This document shows positions 45,775 through 54,908 of a DNA stretch of 64,000 bases, in pieces. Source of the DNA: an uncultured Eubacteriales bacterium (lineage in GTDB: Bacteria; Bacillota; Clostridia; Christensenellales; CAG-917). The notes under the pieces were generated by a model, which was not told the DNA's origin, ran no database searches, and saw only the letters and a program-made list of their open reading frames with translations. The stretch spans positions 10,249 to 74,248 of the forward strand of contig URNP01000004.1 in NCBI GenBank assembly GCA_900549225.1, given 5' to 3'. Numbering within the stretch: the stretch's first letter is position 1; each line of letters begins with the position of its first letter. The translations under genes and the position numbers were made by a program.

Positions 45775-46345
45775 TGGCATATCCCGAAAAACGGAATTGC
45801 GGCACACCATACCCCCCTCTCATCGACTCGTTGGCATCTGCGACTTGGCGCATGATGCGGCGAGAAAGACGATCGGGAGACTTGAGATTCTTGACGAGAT
45901 AGGGTTGTTGAGCGTCGGAAACGATGAGAAGGCTGCCGACACCGACGAGACGTTGGAAAAAGTTTTGCTTGGTTTCAACCATTTTTATCTCGCAAAGAGG
46001 GATTACGACTGAACGAACGTTGAAAATCCCTTCTCTGAAAACCACTTTGTCGGGCGTAAGGACGAGTTCTTTTGAGTTGAAACGCACGGTTTCGATGACG
46101 AGGCTGGCGAGAACGATTACGCCCACGCCGAGAAGCACCCAACGCATCACGTCGTCGGTGAGATATTGCGCAGGCTCGGTTTTTGTGAACAAGCCTTCGA
46201 TTTTGTCTTTGAACACCCAAATCACAGCGGTGAGTCCGCCAAGAATTACGGCAAGAAGGACGGTGCGCAGATAAATGCAAGCGGAAAACTTGCCTTTTGC
46301 CACCACTCTTTCGATTTTTGAATACTTCTTTTCAAGCGTCTTCAT
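45770..46345 (-). CDS. PH-domain membrane protein (YdbS-like)
   Basis: A 191-residue protein with two N-terminal membrane helices (TVLLAVILGGLTAVIWVF and WVLLGVGVIVLASLVI) and a C-terminal bacterial PH-like domain. The pattern ELVLTPDKVVFREGIFNVRSVVIPLCEIKMVE, ending in GVGSLLIVSDAQQPYLVKNL, is characteristic. GAAGGTGA lies 7 nt before the ATG. It starts 11 nt after the stop codon of the GH127-like gene and should be co-transcribed with it. Role unknown; such proteins are linked to membrane-stress sensing in Bacillus, by family analogy only. Confidence 0.88.
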   Translation of the reverse strand: MKTLEKKYSKIERVVAKGKFSACIYLRTVLLAVILGGLTAVIWVFKDKIEGLFTKTEPAQYLTDDVMRWVLLGVGVIVLASLVIETVRFNSKELVLTPDKVVFREGIFNVRSVVIPLCEIKMVETKQNFFQRLVGVGSLLIVSDAQQPYLVKNLKSPDRLSRRIMRQVADANESMRGGYGVPQFRFSGYAK

Positions 46346-46356
46346 AATTCACCTTC

Positions 46357-48327
46357 TTATTTGAGGCATTTGGGGAATTTTGCAATTCTCGTGAGCGTAC
46401 AACCGAAAGGAACGTACGTTCTTTCAAGGCTTTCCTCGGAGAAACTGCATTTCTTGGGAATCTGCTCGAAGCCGTTGACGTCATACTCCCAGTTGAGAAC
46501 GTTTTTGGAACGGATTTTGAGTTCAAACGGAGCCTGTCTGAACGGTACGTTTGAAATCTCGTTGACGACCACTCGCTCTTCCTCAAACAGTTTTCTGCTC
46601 GCTTTTTTGGACAAAACGGGCGTAATATTCCACTTTTTCGTGCATTTGACGAGGAGCGTGCGTCTGTCGCTTGCGTCTTGCCTTATTTCGTTTGGCAATT
46701 TGAGCGCCATAAGCAAGTTGCCTTTGAACAGGCTGCGAGTGCCGTCCTCGTTGGTTTCGACGGTGAGAGGAATGTTCATTTTGAGCATAAACGTGCTTCC
46801 CGCTTTGAGTATGCACTTGACGGAAATCTCTCTCGTGCCGCTTGCCACTATCTGACCGCCCGATATGAGTTGCATATAAGTGTTTTTGGGCACACGGAAA
46901 TTGATTTTCACTTCCGGCTCGCCGTCCGCCTTTTCGACCTTGAATACGACGGCGTTTCTGAAAGGATATCCGGTCCGCTCGGAAATCGTGAGATTGCTGC
47001 CGCCTACGGACACGTCCATAACGCACGGCGTGTAGGTGAGAAAATTGAGTTCCTCGTCCTTGACCATACAAGCGGTTTGCATATAAAGAGGATATGCGCT
47101 CAAAAGCGCGATTGCGCCTCTTGACACTTTTCTCGAATAGAAGGCGTTGTCCGCGTCGGCATAAGGCAGTTTTCTTGACTGCGACGCTTCGGTCTGATTG
47201 ACGTAAACGGTGTCCTGAACAGCCGAGCAATCGTCAAAGCACGCCCCCGATACGAGATTGAAAACTATACGTTCAAGTTTGTCGACGAGCGAATAATCTC
47301 TCGTTTCCTTGACGACTTCGACAAGGGATTCTATCATCTCCACGCTCGCCTCGACGTCAACCGCACTTACGCCTTTTGCGCCTGCGATTCTCGGTGCGCA
47401 AGCAAACATACCAAGCGGCGTTCCGTGATATCTGTCAAGCGCGTCAACAAGTTTGAGCGACAGATTTTTGAGGTTGTCGTCGCCTATGAATCTTCCGTAT
47501 ACGGCAGGGTATTTCACTGCTTTTGCAAGGTTGACTCCGCTCGTTTCCACCGCTCGTCTATGCTTCTTTTTCTGCCATTGTTTGTCAACGTAGACGGGCG
47601 TAAACGTCTTGCGCTTCTTTTCGTCGGTTTGCACGGATTCAAACGTTAAAACCTGTTTTTGTATATATTTAAGCGTCGATTGTGAGATATAGCGCTGATA
47701 CGGCTTTTTGTACGGAAAGCGCGCGGCAAGCCTGAACCAGTCGTTTGAACTGTCGCGCAATTTCTCTCCGAGGTCTTGCAACCATTCAAGGTCGGTCTCT
47801 CTGTACACCGCCTCGATTGCGCCGATTTCTTCAAGCAGTCTTGCCCTCGAATCGTACCAACTCGAACTTACGGAATAGGTGTTGAACTGGCTCTTGAAAA
47901 ACTTTTTCAAGAACGGCAAAACGCGCTCGTTGTCTGTGGCTTCGTAATAGGTGAGCAAGGTCTTGACCGCTTCGATTTTCGGCGTGAGCGACAGAGTGTC
48001 TTTCGGTCCGAAATCTCCGCCTTCGTTTGCGCTCGAAAAAATGGGCGTCATATAACTTGACACCTTTTCTTTGAGCGTTTTGTCGTCGAGCGCGCACGAG
48101 AGCAATATCAACCCTCTTACGTACCGTGGCAAACTCTCCGCGCCGTTCCACTCGCCGTTTTTCACAAGTCCCGAAAGCGAGCCGATACGCTTTTGAAGAT
48201 TGCTCACCAAAAGCATCTCGTCAAGCAACCAGCCTTGAGGTTTTATTGCGCCGAGCGGCAGTTTTTTGAGGTTTTTGTCAACGGATTTTGCCAAAATTTC
48301 ACCTTTTCGTATGGCTTTGCCATACAC
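46357..48327 (-). CDS. GH127-like (beta-L-arabinofuranosidase-related, DUF1680-type) protein
   Basis: A 656-residue cytoplasmic protein, no signal peptide. The N-terminal LPLGAIKPQGWL, ESLPRYVRGLILLSCALDD and the central KLERIVFNLVSGACFDDCS follow the GH127/DUF1680 (alpha/alpha)6-barrel pattern; the last third looks like the accessory beta-sandwiches. It is a distant member: the usual ETCA-type catalytic glutamate segment reads VDVEASVEMIES here, while a cysteine-rich CFDDC is present near residue 375. Activity is therefore uncertain. The start may be 48327 (ATG, weak AAGGTG) or the in-frame TTG at 48294, which has AAGGTGA at good spacing. Substrate unknown. Confidence 0.72.
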   Translation of the reverse strand: MYGKAIRKGEILAKSVDKNLKKLPLGAIKPQGWLLDEMLLVSNLQKRIGSLSGLVKNGEWNGAESLPRYVRGLILLSCALDDKTLKEKVSSYMTPIFSSANEGGDFGPKDTLSLTPKIEAVKTLLTYYEATDNERVLPFLKKFFKSQFNTYSVSSSWYDSRARLLEEIGAIEAVYRETDLEWLQDLGEKLRDSSNDWFRLAARFPYKKPYQRYISQSTLKYIQKQVLTFESVQTDEKKRKTFTPVYVDKQWQKKKHRRAVETSGVNLAKAVKYPAVYGRFIGDDNLKNLSLKLVDALDRYHGTPLGMFACAPRIAGAKGVSAVDVEASVEMIESLVEVVKETRDYSLVDKLERIVFNLVSGACFDDCSAVQDTVYVNQTEASQSRKLPYADADNAFYSRKVSRGAIALLSAYPLYMQTACMVKDEELNFLTYTPCVMDVSVGGSNLTISERTGYPFRNAVVFKVEKADGEPEVKINFRVPKNTYMQLISGGQIVASGTREISVKCILKAGSTFMLKMNIPLTVETNEDGTRSLFKGNLLMALKLPNEIRQDASDRRTLLVKCTKKWNITPVLSKKASRKLFEEERVVVNEISNVPFRQAPFELKIRSKNVLNWEYDVNGFEQIPKKCSFSEESLERTYVPFGCTLTRIAKFPKCLK

Positions 48328-48337
48328 CTTGCTTATT

Positions 48338-48365
48338 ATTATAAGTTAGCACATAAAATTGACAA
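48338..48365 (-). promoter_or_regulatory. Promoter of the GH127-like/PH operon
   Basis: TTGTCA (48365-48360), 16-bp spacer, TATAAT (48343-48338) on the minus strand. The downstream start of transcription would be near 48331, so the ATG at 48327 would have almost no leader; this favours the TTG start at 48294. Confidence 0.75.
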
Positions 48366-48387
48366 ATGCAAGTGAAAGAATTATCAT
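48359..48387 (+). promoter_or_regulatory. Promoter of the phosphoglycerate mutase gene
   Basis: TTGACA (48359-48364), 17-bp spacer, TATCAT (48382-48387). Its -35 hexamer overlaps the -35 of the divergent GH127-like promoter by five bases, so RNA polymerase cannot occupy both at once. Confidence 0.78.
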
Positions 48388-48407
48388 ATCCGCAAGGAGA
48401 AACAAAA

Positions 48408-49652
48408 ATGAAATACGTTCTCGTGCTTTGCGACGGTATGGCGGATTATCCCGTGGACTCGCTCGGCGGAAAAACGCCACTCGAAGCCGCTCATACCCCA
48501 AATATGGATTCTCTTGCGCAGACCGCTCAAATAGGACTTGTGAAAACCATTCCCGACGGCATGACCCCGGGAAGCGACGTGGCAAACCTCGGCACACTGG
48601 GGTTTGACGCGCGCTCTTGCTATACGGGAAGAAGCCCCTTGGAAGCCCTTTCTATCGGCATAGATATGAAAACGGACGACCTTGCCGTGCGCACCAACCT
48701 CGTTACGCTCTCGGACGACGAACCGTTCGAGGACAAAATTATGATCGATTACAGCGCAGGCGAGATAAGCGACGACGAGGCGCGCGAACTTATGGCGTGC
48801 GTGAAAGACAATCTGTCGTCGGACGGATTCAAGTTCTACACGGGCGCAAGTTATCGCAACTGCCTTATCGCATCCCACCAAAAAGCCGAGGACGATTTGA
48901 CTCCTCCCCACGACATAAGCGAACGGCGAATCGGCGAGTACCTTCCCAAAGGTCCGCTCGGCAAAGACTTGACGTCGTTTATCTACAACTCGTATCAACT
49001 CCTCAAAGACCACCCCGTCAATCTGCGCCGCATAGCGAGAGGAGAAAACCCCGCAAACGCTATATGGTTTTGGGGAGAAGGCACGAAGCCGTCTATTCCT
49101 AACTTTGAAGACATATACGACAAAAAAGCCGTGATGATAAGCGCGGTGGATTTGCTAAAAGGCATAGCCGTCGGTTGCGGAATGACCTCGATTGACGTCG
49201 AAGGCGCAACGGGCACGCTCGACACCAACTTCGAGGGCAAAGCGCAAGCCGCAATAGACGCGCTCGACGACGGAGCAGATTTCTGCTTCGTACATATCGA
49301 GGCAACGGACGAGTGCGGTCATCAAGGCGACGCGGAAGGCAAAATAAAAGCAATCGAATTTATTGACGAGAAAATCATATCTCCAATCGTGTCGCACTTT
49401 GCGAAAAACGGCGAGGATTTGACGATGCTGGTTATGCCCGATCATTACACCCCCGTGAGTTTGCGCAAACACTGCTCAGACCCCGTGCCGTATATGCTTT
49501 TCTCGACGAAAATCGCAAAAGCATACGATTCGATTTGCACGGGCAAAGAAGAGTTGTTTATGCGCACGTTCAGTGAAAAATCCGCAAAAGAAAGCGGCGT
49601 GTATTACGAAAAACCGTGGCAACTTATAGACAAGTTTTTCGGCATAGAATAA
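48408..49652 (+). CDS. apgM: Cofactor-independent phosphoglycerate mutase, archaeal type
   Basis: Interconverts 3- and 2-phosphoglycerate without 2,3-bisphosphoglycerate; alkaline-phosphatase superfamily. The 414-residue protein starts MKYVLVLCDGMADYPVDSLG and continues with TPGSDVANLGTLGFD (metal-binding serine region), TGRSPLEALSIGI, and the C-terminal VHIEATDECGHQGD and MLVMPDHYTPVSLRKHCSDPV metal ligands. This is the ApgM form, shorter than the 510-residue GpmI. AAGGAGA lies 8 nt before the ATG. A good promoter and terminator make it a single-gene unit. Confidence 0.94.
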   Translation: MKYVLVLCDGMADYPVDSLGGKTPLEAAHTPNMDSLAQTAQIGLVKTIPDGMTPGSDVANLGTLGFDARSCYTGRSPLEALSIGIDMKTDDLAVRTNLVTLSDDEPFEDKIMIDYSAGEISDDEARELMACVKDNLSSDGFKFYTGASYRNCLIASHQKAEDDLTPPHDISERRIGEYLPKGPLGKDLTSFIYNSYQLLKDHPVNLRRIARGENPANAIWFWGEGTKPSIPNFEDIYDKKAVMISAVDLLKGIAVGCGMTSIDVEGATGTLDTNFEGKAQAAIDALDDGADFCFVHIEATDECGHQGDAEGKIKAIEFIDEKIISPIVSHFAKNGEDLTMLVMPDHYTPVSLRKHCSDPVPYMLFSTKIAKAYDSICTGKEELFMRTFSEKSAKESGVYYEKPWQLIDKFFGIE

Positions 49653-49734
49653 GCACGACTCAAAGCGGGATATGAACGGTTTTGCAGTGCTATTCGCATA
49701 AAAAACTCAACTTTATAAAATCAAAACGAAAATG

Positions 49735-49767
49735 CAAAACCGACGTTTAACACGTCGGTTTTGTGTT
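49735..49767 (+). terminator. Intrinsic terminator of apgM
   Basis: An 11-bp perfect stem CAAAACCGACG/CGTCGGTTTTG (49735-49745 with 49753-49763) with a 7-nt loop, followed by TGTTT. The A-rich left side could serve the convergent gene as well. Confidence 0.8.
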
Positions 49768-49856
49768 TATAAAGCATCGTTTTTGTAATTATTTGAAAAT
49801 TGCTTGGTTATCGTTTTTGCGTTTATAACGCAGTTTCAAGCATATATGCGAAGCGA

Positions 49857-50498
49857 TTATTGTTTGTAACTATGCTCGGTCACGGAATCGGCAACGGACT
49901 TCTTTTTCTTCTTTCCGTCAACGAATTTGTGCATCTCGACTTTATACTTTTTGCCCACCGCTTTGCGTACTTGTTTCATTGCGAATTTTGTGATTTTGAA
50001 CACGAGTTGCACAAGTGCGACGAAGAACGTTGCGGCAAACACGATCCACTTAACCAGGCTCGTTTCGCCCGTTGCGATACCCGCCATTGACACTGCGGAA
50101 ATGGCAAGGAAAAACACGTTGACAAACGCCTTGAATATGCCGAGAATCTTCTTGTAATTCTTCACGTTGGTTTGCAGTTTCTTCTTGTCCTTGAACGTGA
50201 GCACGACAAGCGCCACGAACGTAATAACAAGCACAACGAGCATCGGTATCAATGCGTAAGCGTAAGCGGAATCAACCCACTTTTTTGCGACGAACGTGCA
50301 GGTTGACACGATTGCGTAAACGGTTGAGACGATCGTCCAAACGACGCTCAACCTCTGCACGACGGACATACCTTTGTCCTTCTCTTCCTGCTCGACGACG
50401 GCTTGCGCCGCTTGAACTTCCTCTTGCGAATACTTTTGGTCAACAGGCTTCACTTCTTGCGTTTTTGGCGAAAAAATCGCCTTTTTGTCTTTTGCCAT
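49857..50498 (-). CDS. Small membrane protein of unknown function
   Basis: I do not recognise this 213-residue protein. It has a charged N-terminal 45 residues (Lys/Glu/Gln), then four hydrophobic segments (LSVVWTIVSTVYAIVSTCTF; AYALIPMLVVLVITFVALVV; GIFKAFVNVFFLAISAVSMA; VKWIVFAATFFVALVQLVF), and a basic C-terminal tail with KKKKK. AGAGGA lies 7 nt before the ATG. It has its own promoter inside the end of the upstream GLUG gene. Confidence 0.8.
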   Translation of the reverse strand: MAKDKKAIFSPKTQEVKPVDQKYSQEEVQAAQAVVEQEEKDKGMSVVQRLSVVWTIVSTVYAIVSTCTFVAKKWVDSAYAYALIPMLVVLVITFVALVVLTFKDKKKLQTNVKNYKKILGIFKAFVNVFFLAISAVSMAGIATGETSLVKWIVFAATFFVALVQLVFKITKFAMKQVRKAVGKKYKVEMHKFVDGKKKKKSVADSVTEHSYKQ

Positions 50499-50527
50499 AA
50501 AATCCTCTTTTCCGTTTGATAATTTTG

Positions 50528-50555
50528 ATTATACACCAATTGCGTCAACTTGCAA
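50528..50555 (-). promoter_or_regulatory. Promoter of the small membrane protein gene
   Basis: TTGCAA (50555-50550), 16-bp spacer, TATAAT (50533-50528) on the minus strand. The -35 lies within the last codons of the GLUG-repeat gene. Confidence 0.65.
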
Positions 50556-53500
50556 TAGTGCCGTTGTCCATTCTTCCAATACGTGAATTGGCTTGCTTGA
50601 AGCAATACGTAGTATCTTTTATTGTACCACTTGACCAAGTGCTGTTGGTGTGGGCACAATCATTCTTCATCGTAGCATTTTCGAGGTGCCCGATAATCGT
50701 ACCCATTCTGGTTTTTATATTGCGCACATTTCCACTGTTGCCTACGTTCAATGTACTATCTCTGAAATCGCAGTCAGACACTCTGCCGCCGGGGCAATAT
50801 CCGACAACACCGCCTACAGAGCGTGCATTACCTTCCACGTAATGCGTAACGGTTGATTTTGAAGTATACGTACTTGTGATTTTGCCTGTATTATATCCGA
50901 CACAACCGCCCATATCCCCGTTTCCGAAAACAGTACCTATAAAAACGGACAAACCGATATCTTTGTAATTTGCACCGACCAAACCGCCAAGGAATGATTC
51001 ATTGCGATTGCATACAACACTACCTTTTGCACCTACGTTAAGAAGGCTACCACGATTAATTCCCGCGACGCCTCCGACATATACCGCCGTATCGCCATGT
51101 TTAGGATCGCTTGTTATATCTACACTCACATAAAATCCCGTAACTTTCGCAGTGCTCTCCACAACGCCAAAGAATCCGAAATTTCTACTTCCCGTGATAC
51201 TTGCAGGTATCGCAATCTTTATACCCGATACTGTTTTTAGACTACCCTTTAGTGTTCCTTTGAACGAAGGAATCGGCACCCAATTATCACCTAACGTTGA
51301 AACGTCTATATCGTTTTTTATCGTAATCGTATCAGAATTGTGATTGCGGATATTGTATAATTGCAAGGCATTATAAACATTTGTATCGGAGCATTTTATC
51401 GTTTTTTGTATACCCGAAATAGAACGAGTGGCAACGCTGTTCTGATACTTGTTCTTGAACGAAACGCTTACGACTTTTACAACGGTATCGCCTACTGCGC
51501 GACGGCTGTATAAATCTCTTAAGAAACTGATCGCGCCGTTGGTGGTTGTTCCGTTGTAAGAAAAGGCACCATTTGTGTTCCTTCCTGTTACAGAATAGTT
51601 TATTGCGGTAACAAAAGATGATTTTGAGAATGAAAAATCAATTTTATTGACCAAATCAACGTTTGCAATGCCAATCTCACTCTCATTGTATTCAGTGTTT
51701 ACACTCAACACAATATTGCCGATACCTTCTGCGCTGATTGTCAAATGCGAATCCAAATCTCTGTCAGATGACAATGTCAACGTTCTGTTCACAGTGTCAA
51801 AGCTCACCGTGTTCAACGTGCGATTGCTGAGCGAATCCGAAGTAAGGATCAATCCCCTATAACAATACTTACCATTCACATAAAGATTGACTTGATATGT
51901 GTTGCCTCTTTGCAACAAATAGGTGCCTGACGAGGACGGCGAAATCAAAGAGCCATTGTTTGAAATGCGCCACGAGAAAATATCTGCGGTATTTTTTGCG
52001 ACGGTCGGAATCAATGTGTTGCTTTGCTGTGTATACACACCAATATAATACTTCTTTCCGGGAGTCAAATTCCTCAAACAAAGATATCCGTCCGACTGAT
52101 AAACAAAAGCACCCGGCTCAACATTTTCATTGAAAACAAAATAACTTACGTTTTGCGCATTTTCAAACGTAATAATATATTCGTCATTTGCAGAACTTGA
52201 GGAAGGCACAGTAAACGTATGATACTCAACATTTACACCTGCAACGAACGAATCATTTGTGCCGAGATTCCACGTGTTGTTTACTTTTGTTGCAGTAATG
52301 TTTGCCGTGACCGCTCCGCTCGTTCCTTTTATTGCAATATAATACGCTTTCCCTTGTTTACACAACGCCGATATCGTTTGACTTGCCACAAACGACGAAT
52401 TCAATGTTCTCGCTCTCTCCAATGTTCCGCTATATTGATTGGTCAGCACATTTTGGACTGTTGCGTTGTTTGCAGAAAAATTGTAAATACCGGTTTCTTT
52501 AGGCACGAATTTGACAATGTTGACAGTATTGTTTTTCACCGTTACGGCTTCGGTATTCCCCGTCATTTCTTTGACGTCGAACTTAAACTTGCCGATTTTC
52601 GATGTTATTGCCGTATTCTTCAGCAAAATCGCATATTGTTGATTCGCAGTGAGCGACAAAGAATATTTACCGTTGCTTTTTGTGATCTTGCTTCCATTTA
52701 GATACAAGTCAATGCCGTCTTCCAACGATTCAACGATATACGTTCCTGTATATTGCGGCGAATAAGAGAATTTGTGACTGCCAAGTGGGAGCATATAGTA
52801 ATCCGTTTCGCCGATAGACGTAATCGTATGCGCTTGAGGATTGCCCAAATCATAATATGACGAGGGAGAAGCCACAGCACCCACTTTTGTTCTTCCCGTT
52901 GTTTCATAAATATCGGCACCTACCGAAAACTCAAATTGAGAAAACACATCTCTACCATCGGTGTGAGAATAACTGAATTGTGCCCTTGCGTGATCACCTT
53001 TTCTGAAATAAGCGACATCATCGCTTTCAGAAGGCTTCAAAATGAGGTGTGCTGCGCGAATCAATGAATTGTATTTATTGATTTGAGATTGTCTTGTGTT
53101 TGGCAAATATTGCGCACTATAACCATAACCTTCATTTGATGAGTCATAAGCAATGGGACAATGAATTGAAATCATAGCATCGTTTATTGACATCACGTCC
53201 ATCAAAATAGTAAAAAGTGACGGCGGTTCAAATGTCCATAAGTCCTTTGATTTTAAAAAGTCTATACCTGATTGTAGCATTGCAGACGGCAATTCTTTGA
53301 CCCCGTCTTTATATCCAAGAATCCCATATCTTGTGCAATCATAATAATAATTATTTCCAATAAAGAAATACCCATAATCATTGTTTGCATTGTAAGTCGG
53401 ATCACCGATATTAAAATCATTCTGATTGCGGATCTGTCCTGCAAAAGATATGTTGCCAAGCATATAATCATTAGACTCAGCATATCTCAATCGTTGTTGA

Positions 53501-54204
53501 GTGGTAAGCGCATCTGTGAATGACTCAACTCTTGCCAACGGCACAACCGCAGATGAAATGCCGTTGAGCGCAAGATTGCATATAATATTGCTTGCGCTAG
53601 CAGTTGAAACCGGTTCCAATGTTATTGACGTGGACTGTGTAATATAAGCAAAAGGCAGGCTAATCCCGACCTCAATGTTGATATCTGCAAGATAATCGGA
53701 TACGTTGCCCGATACGTTCAAAAATATAACTGTGCTTTTTAAAACTCTGTCGGTCATCCTCTCTGTTATAACAACAAAACCATATGCTTTACCTACAAAT
53801 ATTGTTTTATTCTCGTATGTAAACAATACTCGTGGGACCAACTTGACAATATTATCATCGCCTGTTATCTGTGCATTGACTATAGAGTTTGCCCCTGAAA
53901 AGCGCGAATTATTTGAAAACAGCGCACCTTGCACAAGGTTTACATTTTGTCCCCTGTTAATAACGGCGTAATGATAACCATCAGCAAGTGTATTAAAGTC
54001 ACCAATATAATCATCTAAACTGACACCGTTTGGAGCTTTGTTGTTTGTATAGTTGCGACATATTTCATCAATAGAATCTTCTCCACTATCAGCATACGCA
54101 GTTTTAGATCCCAACTCAAAGGAAAGAATCGATGCTAGTAACATAAATGACAGTACAATAATCAATCCCAACTTCAAGTAACCATTAACATTCGTTTTTT
54201 TCAT
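50545..54204 (-). CDS. Secreted GLUG-repeat protein
   Basis: A 1,219-residue exported protein: signal peptide MKKTNVNGYLKLGLIIVLSF with cleavage near TAYADSG. Residues 1-430 match nothing I know. Around residues 460-680 are two PPC-like beta units (YSPQYTGTYIVESLEDGIDL; FVPKETGIYNFSANN). Residues about 1,040-1,140 carry four GLUG motifs, VGGVAGINRGSL, LGGLVGANYKDI, MGGCVGYNTGKI and VGGVVGYCPGGRV, which build a short beta-helix. No anchor is seen at the C-terminus. The gene and its upstream lipoprotein are visibly AT-richer than the flanks, which suggests transfer. It follows the lipoprotein gene by 13 nt. Adhesin or matrix protein is the likely role; no catalytic motif is visible. Confidence 0.82.
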   Translation of the reverse strand: MKKTNVNGYLKLGLIIVLSFMLLASILSFELGSKTAYADSGEDSIDEICRNYTNNKAPNGVSLDDYIGDFNTLADGYHYAVINRGQNVNLVQGALFSNNSRFSGANSIVNAQITGDDNIVKLVPRVLFTYENKTIFVGKAYGFVVITERMTDRVLKSTVIFLNVSGNVSDYLADINIEVGISLPFAYITQSTSITLEPVSTASASNIICNLALNGISSAVVPLARVESFTDALTTQQRLRYAESNDYMLGNISFAGQIRNQNDFNIGDPTYNANNDYGYFFIGNNYYYDCTRYGILGYKDGVKELPSAMLQSGIDFLKSKDLWTFEPPSLFTILMDVMSINDAMISIHCPIAYDSSNEGYGYSAQYLPNTRQSQINKYNSLIRAAHLILKPSESDDVAYFRKGDHARAQFSYSHTDGRDVFSQFEFSVGADIYETTGRTKVGAVASPSSYYDLGNPQAHTITSIGETDYYMLPLGSHKFSYSPQYTGTYIVESLEDGIDLYLNGSKITKSNGKYSLSLTANQQYAILLKNTAITSKIGKFKFDVKEMTGNTEAVTVKNNTVNIVKFVPKETGIYNFSANNATVQNVLTNQYSGTLERARTLNSSFVASQTISALCKQGKAYYIAIKGTSGAVTANITATKVNNTWNLGTNDSFVAGVNVEYHTFTVPSSSSANDEYIITFENAQNVSYFVFNENVEPGAFVYQSDGYLCLRNLTPGKKYYIGVYTQQSNTLIPTVAKNTADIFSWRISNNGSLISPSSSGTYLLQRGNTYQVNLYVNGKYCYRGLILTSDSLSNRTLNTVSFDTVNRTLTLSSDRDLDSHLTISAEGIGNIVLSVNTEYNESEIGIANVDLVNKIDFSFSKSSFVTAINYSVTGRNTNGAFSYNGTTTNGAISFLRDLYSRRAVGDTVVKVVSVSFKNKYQNSVATRSISGIQKTIKCSDTNVYNALQLYNIRNHNSDTITIKNDIDVSTLGDNWVPIPSFKGTLKGSLKTVSGIKIAIPASITGSRNFGFFGVVESTAKVTGFYVSVDITSDPKHGDTAVYVGGVAGINRGSLLNVGAKGSVVCNRNESFLGGLVGANYKDIGLSVFIGTVFGNGDMGGCVGYNTGKITSTYTSKSTVTHYVEGNARSVGGVVGYCPGGRVSDCDFRDSTLNVGNSGNVRNIKTRMGTIIGHLENATMKNDCAHTNSTWSSGTIKDTTYCFKQANSRIGRMDNGTIAS

Positions 54205-54217
54205 AATATCGCCACCC

Positions 54218-54802
54218 TTATTTTCTAAAACATTTAGCTACGCTTAAACTATAATCGGTGCCATCTTCTAACACAATGTTTGATTTCAAATACACGTTAA
54301 AAACGCACACGTTTTTTTCGTCCGCTAAATCCTTATATGCACCGCAAGAAACATCCTTGCCGCCTTGACAAAGCAAAAGCATTTTAGGATGATCATCATA
54401 TATTGTCTTGTTGTACTTTATAGTGGTAGCGGAGTCGTTTAACATTATTGCTTTCTTTCCTACCGTAACAGATGTTCCGATTTTCATCATCAATCGCTTT
54501 ACCTCCGCAAGCAACTCAGAATTATACTCTCCTTCAGCATTTTCATTTGTCGCCGGATCCTTGTATATAAACTTGCTTTCATCAACTGATACAATTTGCC
54601 AATAGTTGATTATACATTTTTCTACATCTTCTTCAATATGGTTGATCCATACATCGTACGTATCATCTGCAAATTGATTATAAGTGCCATAAAAGTTTTT
54701 GATTTTGTACTCTTCAGGCACTTGATTGCATGCTGAAAGCGCAATCGCAGAGATTGTAAGCACGATTGTCAGCAAAATTGTTGAAATTTTCTTTTTGGTC
54801 AT
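54218..54802 (-). CDS. Small lipoprotein of unknown function
   Basis: A 194-residue predicted lipoprotein: MTKKKISTILLTIVLTISA then the lipobox LSAC (C25). The mature part is acidic and tyrosine-rich with cysteines (EKCIINYW, LLLCQGGKDVSCGAY, KNVCVFNVYL, AKCFRK), suggesting disulfides in a small beta-domain that resembles calycin- or lipocalin-like gut Firmicutes lipoproteins. No family is recognised. AAGGAGG lies 6 nt upstream. It precedes the GLUG-repeat gene by 13 nt and shares its AT-rich composition; the pair is probably one operon. Confidence 0.82.
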   Translation of the reverse strand: MTKKKISTILLTIVLTISAIALSACNQVPEEYKIKNFYGTYNQFADDTYDVWINHIEEDVEKCIINYWQIVSVDESKFIYKDPATNENAEGEYNSELLAEVKRLMMKIGTSVTVGKKAIMLNDSATTIKYNKTIYDDHPKMLLLCQGGKDVSCGAYKDLADEKNVCVFNVYLKSNIVLEDGTDYSLSVAKCFRK

Positions 54803-54837
54803 TGAATCCTCCTTAAAATTTAATTTGTAAGATACAT

Positions 54838-54880
54838 ATACGCGTCGTCTGCAACGAGATTATGTGCGGACGACGCGTAT
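54838..54880. repeat. 12-bp inverted repeat between two minus-strand genes
   Basis: ATACGCGTCGTC (54838-54849) and GACGACGCGTAT (54869-54880) are perfect complements with a 19-nt loop. Neither strand has a long U-run after it, although TTTTCTC follows on the plus strand. It may be a weak terminator for the hydrolase gene or an operator for the lipoprotein operon. Confidence 0.55.
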
Positions 54881-54908
54881 TTTCTCAAAAAGGTTTCGTT
54901 TTCGGGTT

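Noticed and set aside
54838..54880. The 12-bp inverted repeat as the hydrolase terminator
   Set aside because: On the minus strand the repeat is followed by ATGTATC, not a U-run, so it was left as an unassigned inverted repeat.
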